This document shows, piece by piece, positions 25,115 to 37,900 of a DNA stretch of 64,000 nucleotides (the stretch's first letter is position 1; each line of letters begins with the position of its first letter). This DNA comes from Meandrina meandrites (Eukaryota > Cnidaria > Anthozoa > Scleractinia > Meandrinidae). A program made the position numbers and the translations under genes. The notes below the pieces were generated by a model. The model saw only the letters and a program-made list of their open reading frames with translations. It was not told the origin of the DNA and searched no databases. The stretch is taken from the NCBI GenBank assembly GCA_963693305.1, contig OY855909.1:444001-508000 (forward strand). The letters run 5' to 3'.

Positions 25115-27650
25115 AATTCGGCTTTTTGCGCTGCTTAGAAAAGCCCACCCAAAATGGTGGTAAGAAACCGACCTCGTGCAATTTGATCCCAACGGTGTTT
25201 TTTCGTTTCGCCCCGATGGGGAAAGTCGAAAAACGCGTTTTGAACTCAATTTGACGATATTCGTTAATTCGGCTTTTTGCGCTGCTTAGAAAAGCCCACC
25301 CAAAATGGTGGTATGAAACCGACGTCGTGGATTTCCATCCCAAGGGTGTTTCTTCGTTTCGTCCCGATGGGGAAAGTCGAAAAACGCCTTTTGAACTCAA
25401 TTTGACGATATTTGTCAATTCGGCTTTTTGCGCTGCTTAGAAAAGCCCACCCAAAATTGTTGTATGAAACCGACCTCGTGGAATTCGAACCCAAGGGTGT
25501 TTTTTCGTTTCGCCTTGACGGGGAAAGTCGAAAAACGCGTTTTGAACTCAATTTGACGATATTCGTCAATTCAGGTTTTTGCGCTGCTTCGAAAAGCTTA
25601 CCCAAAATGGTGGTATGAAACCCACCTCGTGGAAATCGAACCCAAGGGCGTTTTTTCGTTTTGCCCCGATGGGGAAAGTCGAAAAACGCGTTTTGAACTC
25701 AATTTGACGGTATTCGTCAATTCGGCTTTTAGCGATGCTTGGAAAAGCCCACCGAAAATACTGGTATGAAACCGACCTCGTGGATTTCGATCTCGAGGGT
25801 TTTTTTTCGTTTTGCCCCGATGGGGAAAGTCAAAAAACGCGTTTTCAACTCAATTTGACGATATTCGTTAATTCGGCTTTTTGCGCTGCTTGGAGAAGCC
25901 CACCCAAAATGGTGGTATGAAACCGAGCTCGTGGAATTCGATCCAAACGGTGTTTTTTCGTTTCGCCCCGATGGGGAAAGTCGAAAAACGCGTTTTGAAC
26001 TCAATTTGACGATATTCGTCAATTCGGCTTTTTGCGGTGATTGGAAAAGCCCACCGAAAATACTGGTATGAAACCGACCTCGTGGATTTCGATCTCAAGG
26101 GTTTTTTTTTCGTTTCGCCCCGATGGGGAAAGTCGAAAAACGCGTTTGGAACTCAATTTGACGATATTCGTCAATTCGGATTTTTGCGCTCCTTGGAAAA
26201 GCCCAACCAAAATGGTGGTATTAAACCGACCTCGTGGAATTCGATCCAAACGGTGTTTTTTTCGTTTCGCCGCGATGTGGAAAGTCTAAAAAGGCGATTT
26301 AAACTAAATTTGACGATATTCGTCAATTCGGCTTTTTGCGCTTCTTAGAAAAGCCCACCCAAAATGGTGGTATGAAACCGACCTCGTGGAATTCGATCCC
26401 AACGGTGTTTTTTCGTTTCGCCCCGATAAGGAAAGTCGAAAAACGCGTTTTGAACTCAATTTGACGATATTCGTCAATTCGGATTTTTGCGCTGCTTGGA
26501 AAAGCCCAATCAAAATGGTGGTATGAAACCGACCTCGTGGAATTCAAACCCAAGGGTGTTTTTTCGTTTCGCCCCGTTGGGCAAAGTCGAAAAACTCGTT
26601 TTAAACTCAATTTGACGATATTCGTCAATTCGGGTTTTTGCGCTGCTTAGAAAAGCCCACCCAAAATGGTGGTATGAAACCGACCTCGTGGAATTCGATC
26701 CAAACGGTGTTTTTTCGTTTCGCCGCGATGGGGAAAGTCGAAAAACGGGTTTTGAACTCAATTTGACGATATTCGTCAATTCGGCTTTTTGCGCTGCTTA
26801 GAAAAGCCCACCCAAAAGGGTGGTATGAAACCGACGTCGTGGATTTCCATCCCAAGGGTGTTTCTTCGTTTCGCCCCGATGGGGAAAGTCGAAAAACGCC
26901 TTTTGAACTCAATTTGACGATATTTGTCAATTCGGCATTTTGCGCTGCTTAGAAAAGCCCACCCAAAATGGTGGTATGAAACCGACGTCGTGGATTTTGA
27001 TCCCAAAGGTTTTTATTCGTTTCGCCCCGATGGAGAAAGTCGAAAAACGCGTTTTGAATTCAATTTGACGATATTCGTCAATTCGGCTTTTTGCACTGCT
27101 TGGAAAAGCCCACCCAAAATGGTGGTATGAAACAGACGTCGTCGAATTCGATCCCAACGGTGTTTTTTTTTTGTTTCGCCCCGATGGGGAAAGTCGAAAA
27201 ACGCGTTTTGAACTCAATTAGACGATATTCGTCAATTCAGCTTTTTGCGCTGCTTAGAAAAGCCCACCCAAAATGGTGGCATGAAACCGACCTCGTGCAA
27301 CTCGATCCAAACGGTGTTTTTTCGTTTCGCCCCGATGGGGAAAGTCGAAAAATGCGTTTCGAACTCAATTTTACGATTTTCGTCAATTCGGCTTTCTGCG
27401 CTGCTTAGAAAAGCCCACCCAAAATGGTGGTATGAAACCGACCTCGTGGAATTCGATCCAAACGGTGTTTTTTCGTTTCGCCCCGATGGGGAAAGTCCAA
27501 AAACGCGTTTTGAACTCAATTTGACGATATTCGTCAATTCCGCTTTTTGCGCTGCTTGGAAAAGCCCACCAAAAATTGTGGTATGAAACCGACCTCGTGG
27601 AATTCGATCCCAAGTGTGTTTTTTCGTTTCGTCCCGATGGGGAAAGTCGA
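25115..27650 (+). repeat. 151-bp satellite, subfamily A, diverged stretch
   Basis: About 17 monomers continue in plus orientation after the inserted element, with visibly more substitutions and small indels than the array before 23 kb (for example variable A/T runs in the TTTTTTCG segment and GCTGCTTAG in place of GCTGCTTGG). This suggests less recent homogenisation. Confidence 0.93.
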
Positions 27651-28940
27651 AAAAACGCGTTTTCAACGCAATTGGATGACCTTCGTCTATCTGGCTTTTT
27701 TCGCTTCTTGGAAAATCCAACCCAAAATGGTGGTATGAAACCAACCTCGTTGAATTCGATCCCAAGGGTGTTTTTTCGTTTCGCCTCAATTGGGATAGTC
27801 GAAGAAACGCGTTTTCAACGCAATTGGACGACCTTCATCCGCCCGGCTTTTTCCGCTTCTTGGAAGAGCCCACCCAAAATGGTGGTATGAAACCGACCTC
27901 GTTGAATTCGATCCCAAGGGTGTTTTTTTCGTTTCGCCCCGATTGGGAAAGTCGAAAAAACGCGTTTTCAACACAATTGGATGACCTTCGTCAAACCGGC
28001 TTTTTGCGCTGCTTTGAAAAGCCCACCCAAAATGGTGGTATGAAACTGACCTCGTGGAATTCGATCCCAAGGGTTTTTTTTCGTTTCGCCCCGATTGGGA
28101 AAGTCGAAAAAACGCGTTTTCAACGCAATTGGACGACGTTCGTCAACGCAGCTTTTTGCGCTGCTTGAAAAAACCAATTCAAAATGGAGGTATAAATCCG
28201 ACCTCGTAGAATTCGATCCCAATGGTGGTTTTCCGTTTCGCTTCGATGGGGAAAGAGGAAAAAACGCGTTTTCAACGCAATTGGACGATGTTCGTCAACG
28301 CGGCTTTTTGCGCTGCTTGGAAAAAGCAACCCAAAATGTAGGCATGAAACCGACCTCGTGGAATTCGATCCCAAGGGTGTTTTTTCGTTTCGCGCCGATG
28401 GGGAAAGTCTAAAAAACGCGTTTACAACGCAATTGGACGACCTTCGTCAACCCGGCTTTTTGCGCTGCTTGGAAAAACCAACCCAAAATGGAGGTATGAA
28501 ACCGACCTCGTAGAATTCGATCCCAAGGGTGCTTTTTCGTTTTGCCCCGATGGGCAAAGTCGAAAAAACGCGTTTTCAACGCAATTGGACGACCTTCGTC
28601 AACACTGCATTTTGCGCTGCTTGGAAAAACCAACCCAAACTGTAGGCATGAAACCGACCTCGTGGAGTTCGATCCCAAGGGTTTTTTTTCGTTTCGCCCG
28701 ATGGGGAAAGTCTAAAAAACACGTTTTCAACGCAATTCGACGACCTACGTCAACCCGGTTTTTTGCGCAGCTTGGAAAAAGCAACCCAAAATGGAGGTAT
28801 GAAAGCGACCTCATAGAATTCGATCCCAAGGGTGCTTTTTCGTTTCGCCCCGATGGGGAAAGTCGAAAAAACGCATTTTCAACGCAATTGGACGATCTTC
28901 GTCAACCCGGCTTTTTGCGCTGCTTGAAAAAGCCCACCTA
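27651..28940 (+). repeat. 152-bp satellite, subfamily B, plus orientation
   Basis: About 8 monomers, still plus-oriented, carry the subfamily B words GTTTTCAACGCAATTGGACG and CTTCGTCAACCCGGC in place of the A words. The extra base relative to A lies in the A run before ACGCG (six A instead of five). Confidence 0.9.
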
Positions 28941-31900
28941 CCAAAACGCCTTTGCTCGACTTTCCCCATCGGGGCGAAACGAAAAAACACCCTTGGGATC
29001 GAGTTCCACAAAGTCGGTTTCATACCACCATTTTGGGTGGGCTTTTCCAAGCAGTGCAAAAAGCCGGGTTAACGAAGGTCGCCCAATTGCGTTCAAAACG
29101 CGTTTTTTCGACCTTCTCGATCGGGGCGAAACCAAAAAACACTCTTGGGATCGAATTTTACAATTTCGATTTCATGCCACCATTTTGGGTGGGCTTTATC
29201 AAGCAGCGAAAAAAGCCGGGTTGACGAAGATCGTCCAAATGCGTTCAAAACGCGTTTTTCGACTTTTCCCATCGGGGCGAAACGAAAAAACACCCTTGGG
29301 ATCGAATTTTACAATTTCGGTTTCATGCCACCATTTTGGGTGGGCTTTTCCAAGCAGCTCAAAAAGCCGGGTTGACGAAGGTCGTCTAATTGCGTTCAAA
29401 ACGCGTTTTTTCGACTTTCCCCATCGGGGCGAAATGAAAAAACACCCTTGCGATCGAATTCCAGCAGGTCGGTTTCATACCACCATTTTGAGTGGGCTTC
29501 TCCAAGCAGCGCAAAAAGCCGGGTTGATGAAGGTAGTCCAATTACGTTCTAAACGCGTTTTTTCGACTTTCCCCATCGGGGCGAATCGAAAAAACACCCT
29601 TGCGATCGAATTCCACGAGGTCGGTTTCATACCACCATTTTGGGTGGGCTTTTCCAAGCAGCGCAAAAAGCCGGGTTGACGAAGGTCGTCCAATTGCTTT
29701 CAAAACGCGTTTTTTCGACTTCCCCCATCAGGGCGAAACGAAAAAACACCCTTGCGAACGAATTCCACGAGGTCAGTTTCATACCACCATTTTGGGTGGG
29801 CTTTTCCAAGCAGCGCAAAAAGCCGGGTTGACGAAGGTTGTTCAATTGCGTTCAAAACGCGTTTTTTCGACTTTCCCCATCGGGGCGAAACGAAAAAACA
29901 CCCTTGCGATCGAATTCCAAGAGGTCGGTTTCATACCACCATTTTGGGTGGGCTTTTCCAAGCAGCGCAAAAAGCCGGGTTGACGAAGGTTGTCCAATTG
30001 CGTTCAAAACGCGTTTTTTCGACTTTCCCCATCGGGGCGAAACGAAAAAACACCCTTGCGAACGAATTCCACGAGGTCAGTTTCATACCACCATTTTGGG
30101 TGGGCTTTTCCAAGCAGCGCAAAAAGCCGGGTTGACGAACGTCGTCCAATTGCGTTCAAAACGCGTTTTTTCGACTTTCCCCTTCGTGGCGAAACGAAAA
30201 AACACCCTTGCGAACGAATTCCACGCGGTCGGTTTCATACCACCATTTTGGGTGGGCTTTTCCAAGCAGCTCAAAAAGCCGAGTTGACGAAGGTCGTCCA
30301 AATGTGTTCAAAACGCGTTTTTTCGACTTTCCCCATCAGGGCGAAACGAAAAAACACCCTTGCGATCGAATTCCAGCAGGTCGGTTTCATACCACCATTT
30401 TGGGTGGGCTTTTCCAAGCAGCTCAAAAAGCCGTGTTGACGAAGGTCGTCTAATTGCGTTCAAAACGCGTTTTTTCGACTTTCCCCATCGGGGCGAAATG
30501 AAAAAACACCCTTGCGATCGAATTCCAGCAGGTCGGTTTCATACCACCATTTTGAGTGGGCTTCTCCAAGCAGCGCAAAAAGCCGGGTTGACGAAGGTAG
30601 TCCAATTACGTTCAAAACGCGTTTTTTCGACTTTCCCCATCGGGGCGAAACGAAAAGAAAATACCCTTGCGATCGAATTCCAGCTGGTCGGTTTCATACC
30701 ACCATTTTGAGTGGGCTTTTCCAAGCAGGGCAAAAAGCCAGGTTGACGAACGTCGTCCCATTGCGTTCAAAACGCGTTTTTTCGACTTTCCCCATCGGGG
30801 CGAAATGAAAAAACACCCTTGGGATCGAATTTTACAATTTCGGTTTCATGCCACCATTTTGGGTGGGCTTTTCCAAGCAGCGCAAAAAGCCGGGTTGACG
30901 AAGGTCGTCCAATTGCTTTCAAAACGCGTTTTTTCGACTTCCCCCATCAGGGCGAAACGAAAAAACACCCTTGCGAACGAATTCCACGAGGTCAGTTTCA
31001 TACCACCATTTTGGGTGGGCTTTTCCAAGCAGCGCAAAAAGCCGGGTTGACGAAGGTTGTTCAATTGCGTTCAAAACGCGTTTTTTCGACTTTCCCCATC
31101 GGGGCGAAACGAAAAAACACCCTTGCGATCGAATTCCAAGAGGTCGGTTTCATACCACCATTTTGGGTGGGCTTTTCCAAGCAGCGCAAAAAGCCGGGTT
31201 GACGAAGGTTGTCCAATTGCGTTCAAAACGCGTTTTTTCGACTTTCCCCATCGGGGCGAAACGAAAAAACACCCTTGCGAACGAATTCCACGAGGTCAGT
31301 TTCATACCACCATTTTGGGTGGGCTTTTCCAAGCAGCGCAAAAAGCCGGGTTGACGAACGTCGTCCAATTGCGTTCAAAACGCGTTTTTTCGACTTTCCC
31401 CTTCGTGGCGAAACGAAAAAACACCCTTGCGAACGAATTCCACGCGGTCGGTTTCATACCACCATTTTGGGTGGGCTTTTCCAAGCAGCTCAAAAAGCCG
31501 AGTTGACGAAGGTCGTCCAAATGTGTTCAAAACGCGTTTTTTCGACTTTCCCCATCAGGGCGAAACGAAAAAACACCCTTGCGATCGAATTCCAGCAGGT
31601 CGGTTTCATACCACCATTTTGGGTGGGCTTTTCCAAGCAGCTCAAAAAGCCGGGTTGACGAACGTCGTCTAATTGCGTTCAAAACGCGTTTTTTCGACTT
31701 TCCCCATCGGGGCGAAATGAAAAAACACCCTTGCGATCGAATTCCAGCAGGTCGGCTTCATACCACCATTTTGAGTGGGCTTCTCCAAGCAGCGCAAAAA
31801 GCCGGGGTTGATGAAGGTAGTCCAATTACGTTCAAAACGCGTTTTTTCGACTTTCCCCATCGGGGCGAAACGAAAAAACACCCTTGGGATCGAATTCCAC

Positions 31901-34900
31901 GAGGTCGGTTTCATACCACCATTTTGAGAGGGCTTTTCCAAGCAGGGCAAAAAGCCAGGTTGACGAACGTCGTCCAATTCCGTTCAAAATGCGTTTTTTC
32001 GACTTTCCCCATCGGGGCGAAACGAAAAAACACCCTTGGGATCGAATTCCACGAGGTCGGTTTCATACCACCATTTTGAGTGGGCTTTTCCAAGCAGGGC
32101 AAAAAGCCGGGTTGACGAAGGTCGTCCAATTGCGTTCAAAACGCGTTTTTTCGACTTTCCCCATCGGGGCGAAACGAAAAAACACCCTTGGGATCGAATT
32201 CCACGAGGTCGGTTTCATACCACCATTTTGAGTGGGCTTTTCCAAGCAGGGCAAAAAGCCGGGTTGACGAACGTCGTCCAATTGCGTTCAAAACGCGTTT
32301 TTTCGACTTTCCCCATCGGGGCGAAACGAAAAAATACCCTTGGGATCGAATTCCACGAGGTCGGTTTCATACCACCATTTTGAGTGGGCTTTTCCAAGCA
32401 GGGCAAAAAGCCGGGTTGACGAACGTCGTCCAATTGCGTTCAAAACGCGCTTTTTCGACTTTCCCCATCGGGGCGAAACGAAAAAACACCCTTGGGTTCG
32501 AATTCCACGAGGTCGGTTTCATACCACCATTTTGAGTGGGCGTTTCCAAGCGGGGCAAAAAGCCGGGTTGACGAACGTCGTCCAATTGCGTTCAAAACGC
32601 GTTTTTTCGACTTTCCCCATCGGGGCGAAACGAAAAAACACCCTTGGGATCGAATTCCACGAGGTCGGTTTCATACCACCATTTTGAGTGGGCTTTTCCA
32701 AGCAGGGCAAAAAGCCGGGTTGACGAACGTCGTCCAATTGCGTTCAAAACGCGTTTTTTCGACTTTCCCCATCGGGGCGAAACGAAACAACACCCTTGGG
32801 CTCGAATTCCACGAGGTCGGTTTCATACCACCATTTTGAGTGGGCTTTTCCAAGCAGGGCAAAAAGCCGGGTTGAGGAACGTCATCCAATTGCGTTCAAA
32901 ACGCGTTTTTTTCGACTTTCCCCATCGGGGCGAAAAGAAAAAACACCCTTGGGATCGATTTCCACCAGGTCGGTTTCATACCACCATTTTGAGTGGGCTT
33001 TTCCGAGCAGGGCAAAAAGCCGGGTTGACGAACGTCGTCCAATTGCGTTCAAGACGCGTTGTTTCGACTTTCCCCATCGGGGCGAAACGAAAAAACACCC
33101 TTGGGATCGAATTTTACGAGGTCGGTTTCATACCACCATTTTGAGTGGGCTTTTCCAAGCAGGGCAAAAAGCCGTGTTGACGAACGTCGTCCAATTGCGT
33201 TCAAGACGCGTTTCTTCGACTTTCCCCATCGGGGCGAAACGAAAAAACACCCTTGGGATCGAATTCCACGAGGTCGGTTTCATACCACCATTTTCAGTGG
33301 GCTTTTCCAAGCAGGGCAAAAAGCCGGGTTGACGAACGTCGTCCAATTGCGTTCAAAACGCGTTTTTTCGACTTTCCCCATTGGGGAGAAACGAAATAAC
33401 ACCATTAGGATCGAATTCCACTAGGTCGGTTTCATACCACCATTTTGAGTGGGCTTTTCCAAGCAGGGCAAAAAGCCGGGTTGACGAACGTCGTCCAATT
33501 GCGTTCAAAACGCGTTTTTTCGACTTTCCCCATCTGGGCGAAACGAAATAACACCCTTATTATCGAATACCACGAGGTCGGTTTCATACCATCATTTTGA
33601 GTGGGCTTTTCCAAGCAGGGCAAAAAGCCGGGTTGACGAACGTCGTCAAATTGCGTTCAAAACGCGTTTTTTCGACTTTCCCCATCGGGTCGAAACGAAA
33701 AAACACCCTTGGGATCGAATTCCACGAGGTCGGTTTCATACCACCATTTTGAGTGGGCTTTTCCAAGCAGAGCAAAAAGCCGGGTTGACGAACGTCGTCC
33801 AATTGCGTTCAAAACGCGTTTTTTCGACTTTCCCCATCGGGTCGAAACGAAAAAACACCCTTGGGATCGAATTCCACGAGGTCGGTTTCATACCACCATT
33901 TTGAGTGGGCTTTTCCAAGCAGAGCAAAAAGCCGGGTTGACGAACGTCGTCCAATTGCGTTCAAAACGCGTTTTTTCGACTTTCCCCATCGGGACGAAAC
34001 GAAAAAACACCCTTGGGATCGAATTCCACGAGGTCGGTTTCATACCACCATTTTGAGTGGGCTTTTCCAAGCAGGGCAAAAAGCCGGGTTGACGAACGTC
34101 GTCCAATTGCGTTCAAAACGCGTTTTTTCGACTTTCCCCATCGGGGCGAAACAAAATAACACCCTTACTATCGAATACCACGAGGTCGGTTTCATACCAT
34201 CATTTTGAGTGGGCTTTTCCAAGCAGGGCAAAAAGCCGGGTTGACGAACGTCGTCCAATTGCGTTCAAAACGCGTTTTTTCGACTTTCCCCATCGGGGCG
34301 AAACGAAAAAACACCCTTGGGATCGAATTCCACGAGGTCGGTTTCATACCACCATTTTGAGTGGGCTTTTCCAAGCAGAGCAAAAAGCCGGGTTGACGAA
34401 CGTCGTCCAATTGCGTTCAAAACGCGTTTTTTCGACTTTCCCCATCGGGGTGAAACGAAATAACACCCTTACTATCGAATACCACGAGGTCGGTTTCATA
34501 CCACCATTTTGAGTGGGCTTTTCCAAGCAGAGCAAAAAGCCGGGTTGACGAACGTCGTCCAATTGCGTTCAAAACGCGTTTTTTTTGACTTTCCCCATCG
34601 GGACGAAACGAAAAAACACCCTTGGGATCGAATTCCACGAGGTCGGTTTCATACCACCATTTTGAGTGGGCTTTTCCAAGCAGGGCAAAAAGCTGGGTTG
34701 ACGAGCGTCGTCCAATTGCGTTCAAAACGCGTTTTTTCGACTTTCCCCATCGGGGCGAAACGAAATAACACCCTTACTCTCGAATACCACGGTGTCGGTT
34801 GCATACCACCATTTTGAGTGGGCTTTTCCAAGCAGAGCAAAAAGCCGGGTTGACGAACGTCGTCCAATTGCGTTCAAAACGCGTTTTTTCGACTTTCCCC

Positions 34901-37900
34901 ATCGGGGCGAAACGAAAAAACACCCTGGGGATCGAATTCCACGAGGTCGGTTTCATACCACCATTTTGAGTGGGCTTTTCCAAGCAGGGCAAAAAGCCGG
35001 GTTGACGAACGTCGTCCAATTGCGTTCAAAACGCGTTTTTTCGACTTTCCCCATCGGGACGAAACGAAAAAACACCCTTGGGATCGAATTCCACGAGGTC
35101 GGTTTCATACCACCATTTTGAGTGGGCTTTTCCAAGCAGGGCAAAAAGCCGGGTTGACGAACGTCGTCCAATTGCGTTCAAAACGCGTTTTTTCGACTTT
35201 CCCCATCGGGGCGAAACAAAATAACACCCTTACTATCGAATACCACGAGGTCGGTTTCATACCATCATTTTGAGTGGGCTTTTCCAAGCAGGGCAAAAAG
35301 CCGGGTTGACGAACGTCGTCCAATTGCGTTCAAAACGCGTTTTTTCGACTTTCCCCATCGGGGCGAAACGAAAAAACACCCTTGGGATCGAATTCCACGA
35401 GGTCGGTTTCATACCACCATTTTGAGTGGGCTTTTCCAAGCAGAGCAAAAAGCCGGGTTGACGAACGTCGTCCAATTGCGTTCAAAACGCGTTTTTTCGA
35501 CTTTCCCCATCGGGGTGAAACGAAATAACACCCTTACTATCGAATACCACGAGGTCGGTTTCATACCACCATTTTGAGTGGGCTTTTCCAAGCAGAGCAA
35601 AAAGCCGGGTTGACGAACGTCGTCCAATTGCGTTCAAAACGCGTTTTTTTTGACTTTCCCCATCGGGACGAAACGAAAAAACACCCTTGGGATCGAATTC
35701 CACGAGGTCGGTTTCATACCACCATTTTGAGTGGGCTTTTCCAAGCAGGGCAAAAAGCCGGGTTCACGAATTTCGTCCAATTGCGTTCAAAAGGCTTTTT
35801 TTTGACTTTCCCCTTCGGGGCGAAACAAAAACACCCTTGGGATCGAATTCCACGAGGTCAGTTTCATACCACCATTTTGAGTGGGCTTTTCCAAGCAGGG
35901 CAAAAAGGCGGGTTCACGAATTTCGTCGAATTGCGTTCAAAACGCTTTTTTTCGAGTTTCCCCATCGGGGCGAAACGAAAAAACACCCTTGGGATCGAAT
36001 TCCACTAGGTCGGTTTCATACCACCATTTTGAGTGGGCTTTTCCAAGCAGGGCAAAAAGCCGGCTTGACGAACGTCGTCCAATTGCGTTCAAATCGCGTT
36101 TTTTCGACTTTCCCCATCGGGGCGAAACGAAGCAACACCCTTGGGATCGAATTCCACGAGGTCGGTTTCATACCACCATTTTGAGTGAGCTTTTCCAAGC
36201 AGGGCAAAAAGCCGGGTTGACGAACGTCGTCCAATTGCGTTCAAAACGCGTTTTTTCGACTTTCCCCATCGTGGCGAAACGAAGCAACACCCTTGGCATC
36301 GAATTCCACGAGGTCGGGTTCATACCACCATTTTGAGTAGGCTTTTCCAAGCAGGGCAAAAAGCCGGGACAACGAATTTCGTCCAATTGCGTTCAACACG
36401 CTTTTTTTCGAGTTTCCCCATCGGGGCAAAACGAAAAAACACCCTTGGGATCGAATTCCACGAGGTCGGTTTCATACCATCATTTTGAGTGGGCTTTTCC
36501 AAGCAGGGCAAAAAGCCGGGTTCACGAATTTCGTCCAATTGCGTTCAAAAGGCTTTTTTTTGACTTTCCCCTTCGGGGCGAAACGAAAAAACACCCTTGG
36601 GATCGAATTCCACCAGGTCGGTTTCATACCATCATTTTGAGTGGGCTTTTCCAAGCAGGGCAAAAAGCCGGGTTGACGAACGTCGTCCAATTGCGTTCAA
36701 AACGCGTTTTTTCGACTTTCCCCTTCGGGGCGAAACGAAAAAACACCCTTGGGATCGAATTCCACGAGGTCGGTTTCATACCATCATTTTGAGTGGGCTT
36801 TTCCAAGCAGGGCAAAAAGCCGGGTTGACGAACGTCGTCCAATTGCGTTCAAAACGCGTTTTTTCGACTTTCCCCATCGGGGCGAAACGAAGGAACACCC
36901 TTGGGATAGAATTCCACTAGGTCGGTTTCATACCACCATTTTGAGTGGGCTTTTCCAAGCAGGGCAAAAAGCCGGGTTGACGAATGTCGTCCAATTGCGT
37001 TCAAAACGCGTTTTTTCGACTTTCCCCTTCGGGGCGAAACGAAAAAACACCCTTGGGATCGAATTCCACGAGGTTGGTTTCATACCATCATTTTGAGTGG
37101 GCTTTTCCAAGCAGGGCAAAAAGCCGGGTTCACGAATTTCGTCCAATTGCGTTGAAAACGCTTTTTTTCGAGTTTCCCCATCGGGGCGAAACGAAAAAAC
37201 ACCCTTAGGATCGAATACCACGAGGTCGGTTCCATACCACTATTTTGAGTGGGCTTTTCCAAGCAGGGCAAAAAGCCGGGTTGACGAACGTCGTCCAATT
37301 GCGTTCAAAACGCGTTTTTTCGACTTTCCCCATCGGGGCGAAACGAAAAAACACCCTTGGAATCGAATTCCACGAGGTCAGTTTCATACCACCATTTTGA
37401 GTGGGCTTTTCCAAGCAGGGCAAAAAGCCGGGTTGACGAACGTCGTCCAATTGCGTTCAAAACGCGTTTTTTCGACTTTCCCCATCGGGGCGAAAGGAAA
37501 AAACACCCTTGGGATCGAATTCCACGAGGTCAGTTTCATACCACCATTTTGAGTGGGCTTTTCCAAGCAGGGCAAAAAGCCGGGTTGACGAACGTCGTCC
37601 AATTGCGTTCAAAACGCGTTTTTTCGACTTTCCCCATCGGGGCGAAAGGAAAAAACACCCTTGGGATAGAATTCCACTAGGTCCGTTTCATACCACCATT
37701 TTGAGTGGGCTTTTCAAAGCAGGGCAAAAAGCCGGGTTGACGAACGTCGTCCAATTGCGTTCAAAACGCGTTTTTTTGACTTTTCCCATCGGGGCGAAAC
37801 GAAAAAACACCCTTAGGATCGAATACCACGAGGTCAGTTTCATACCACCATTTTGAGTGGGCTTTTCCAAGCAGGGCAAAAAGCCGGGTTGACGAACGTC

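Noticed and set aside
28585..29679. 364-codon frame across the strand switch
   Set aside because: It joins plus- and minus-oriented monomers and has no independent coding signal.
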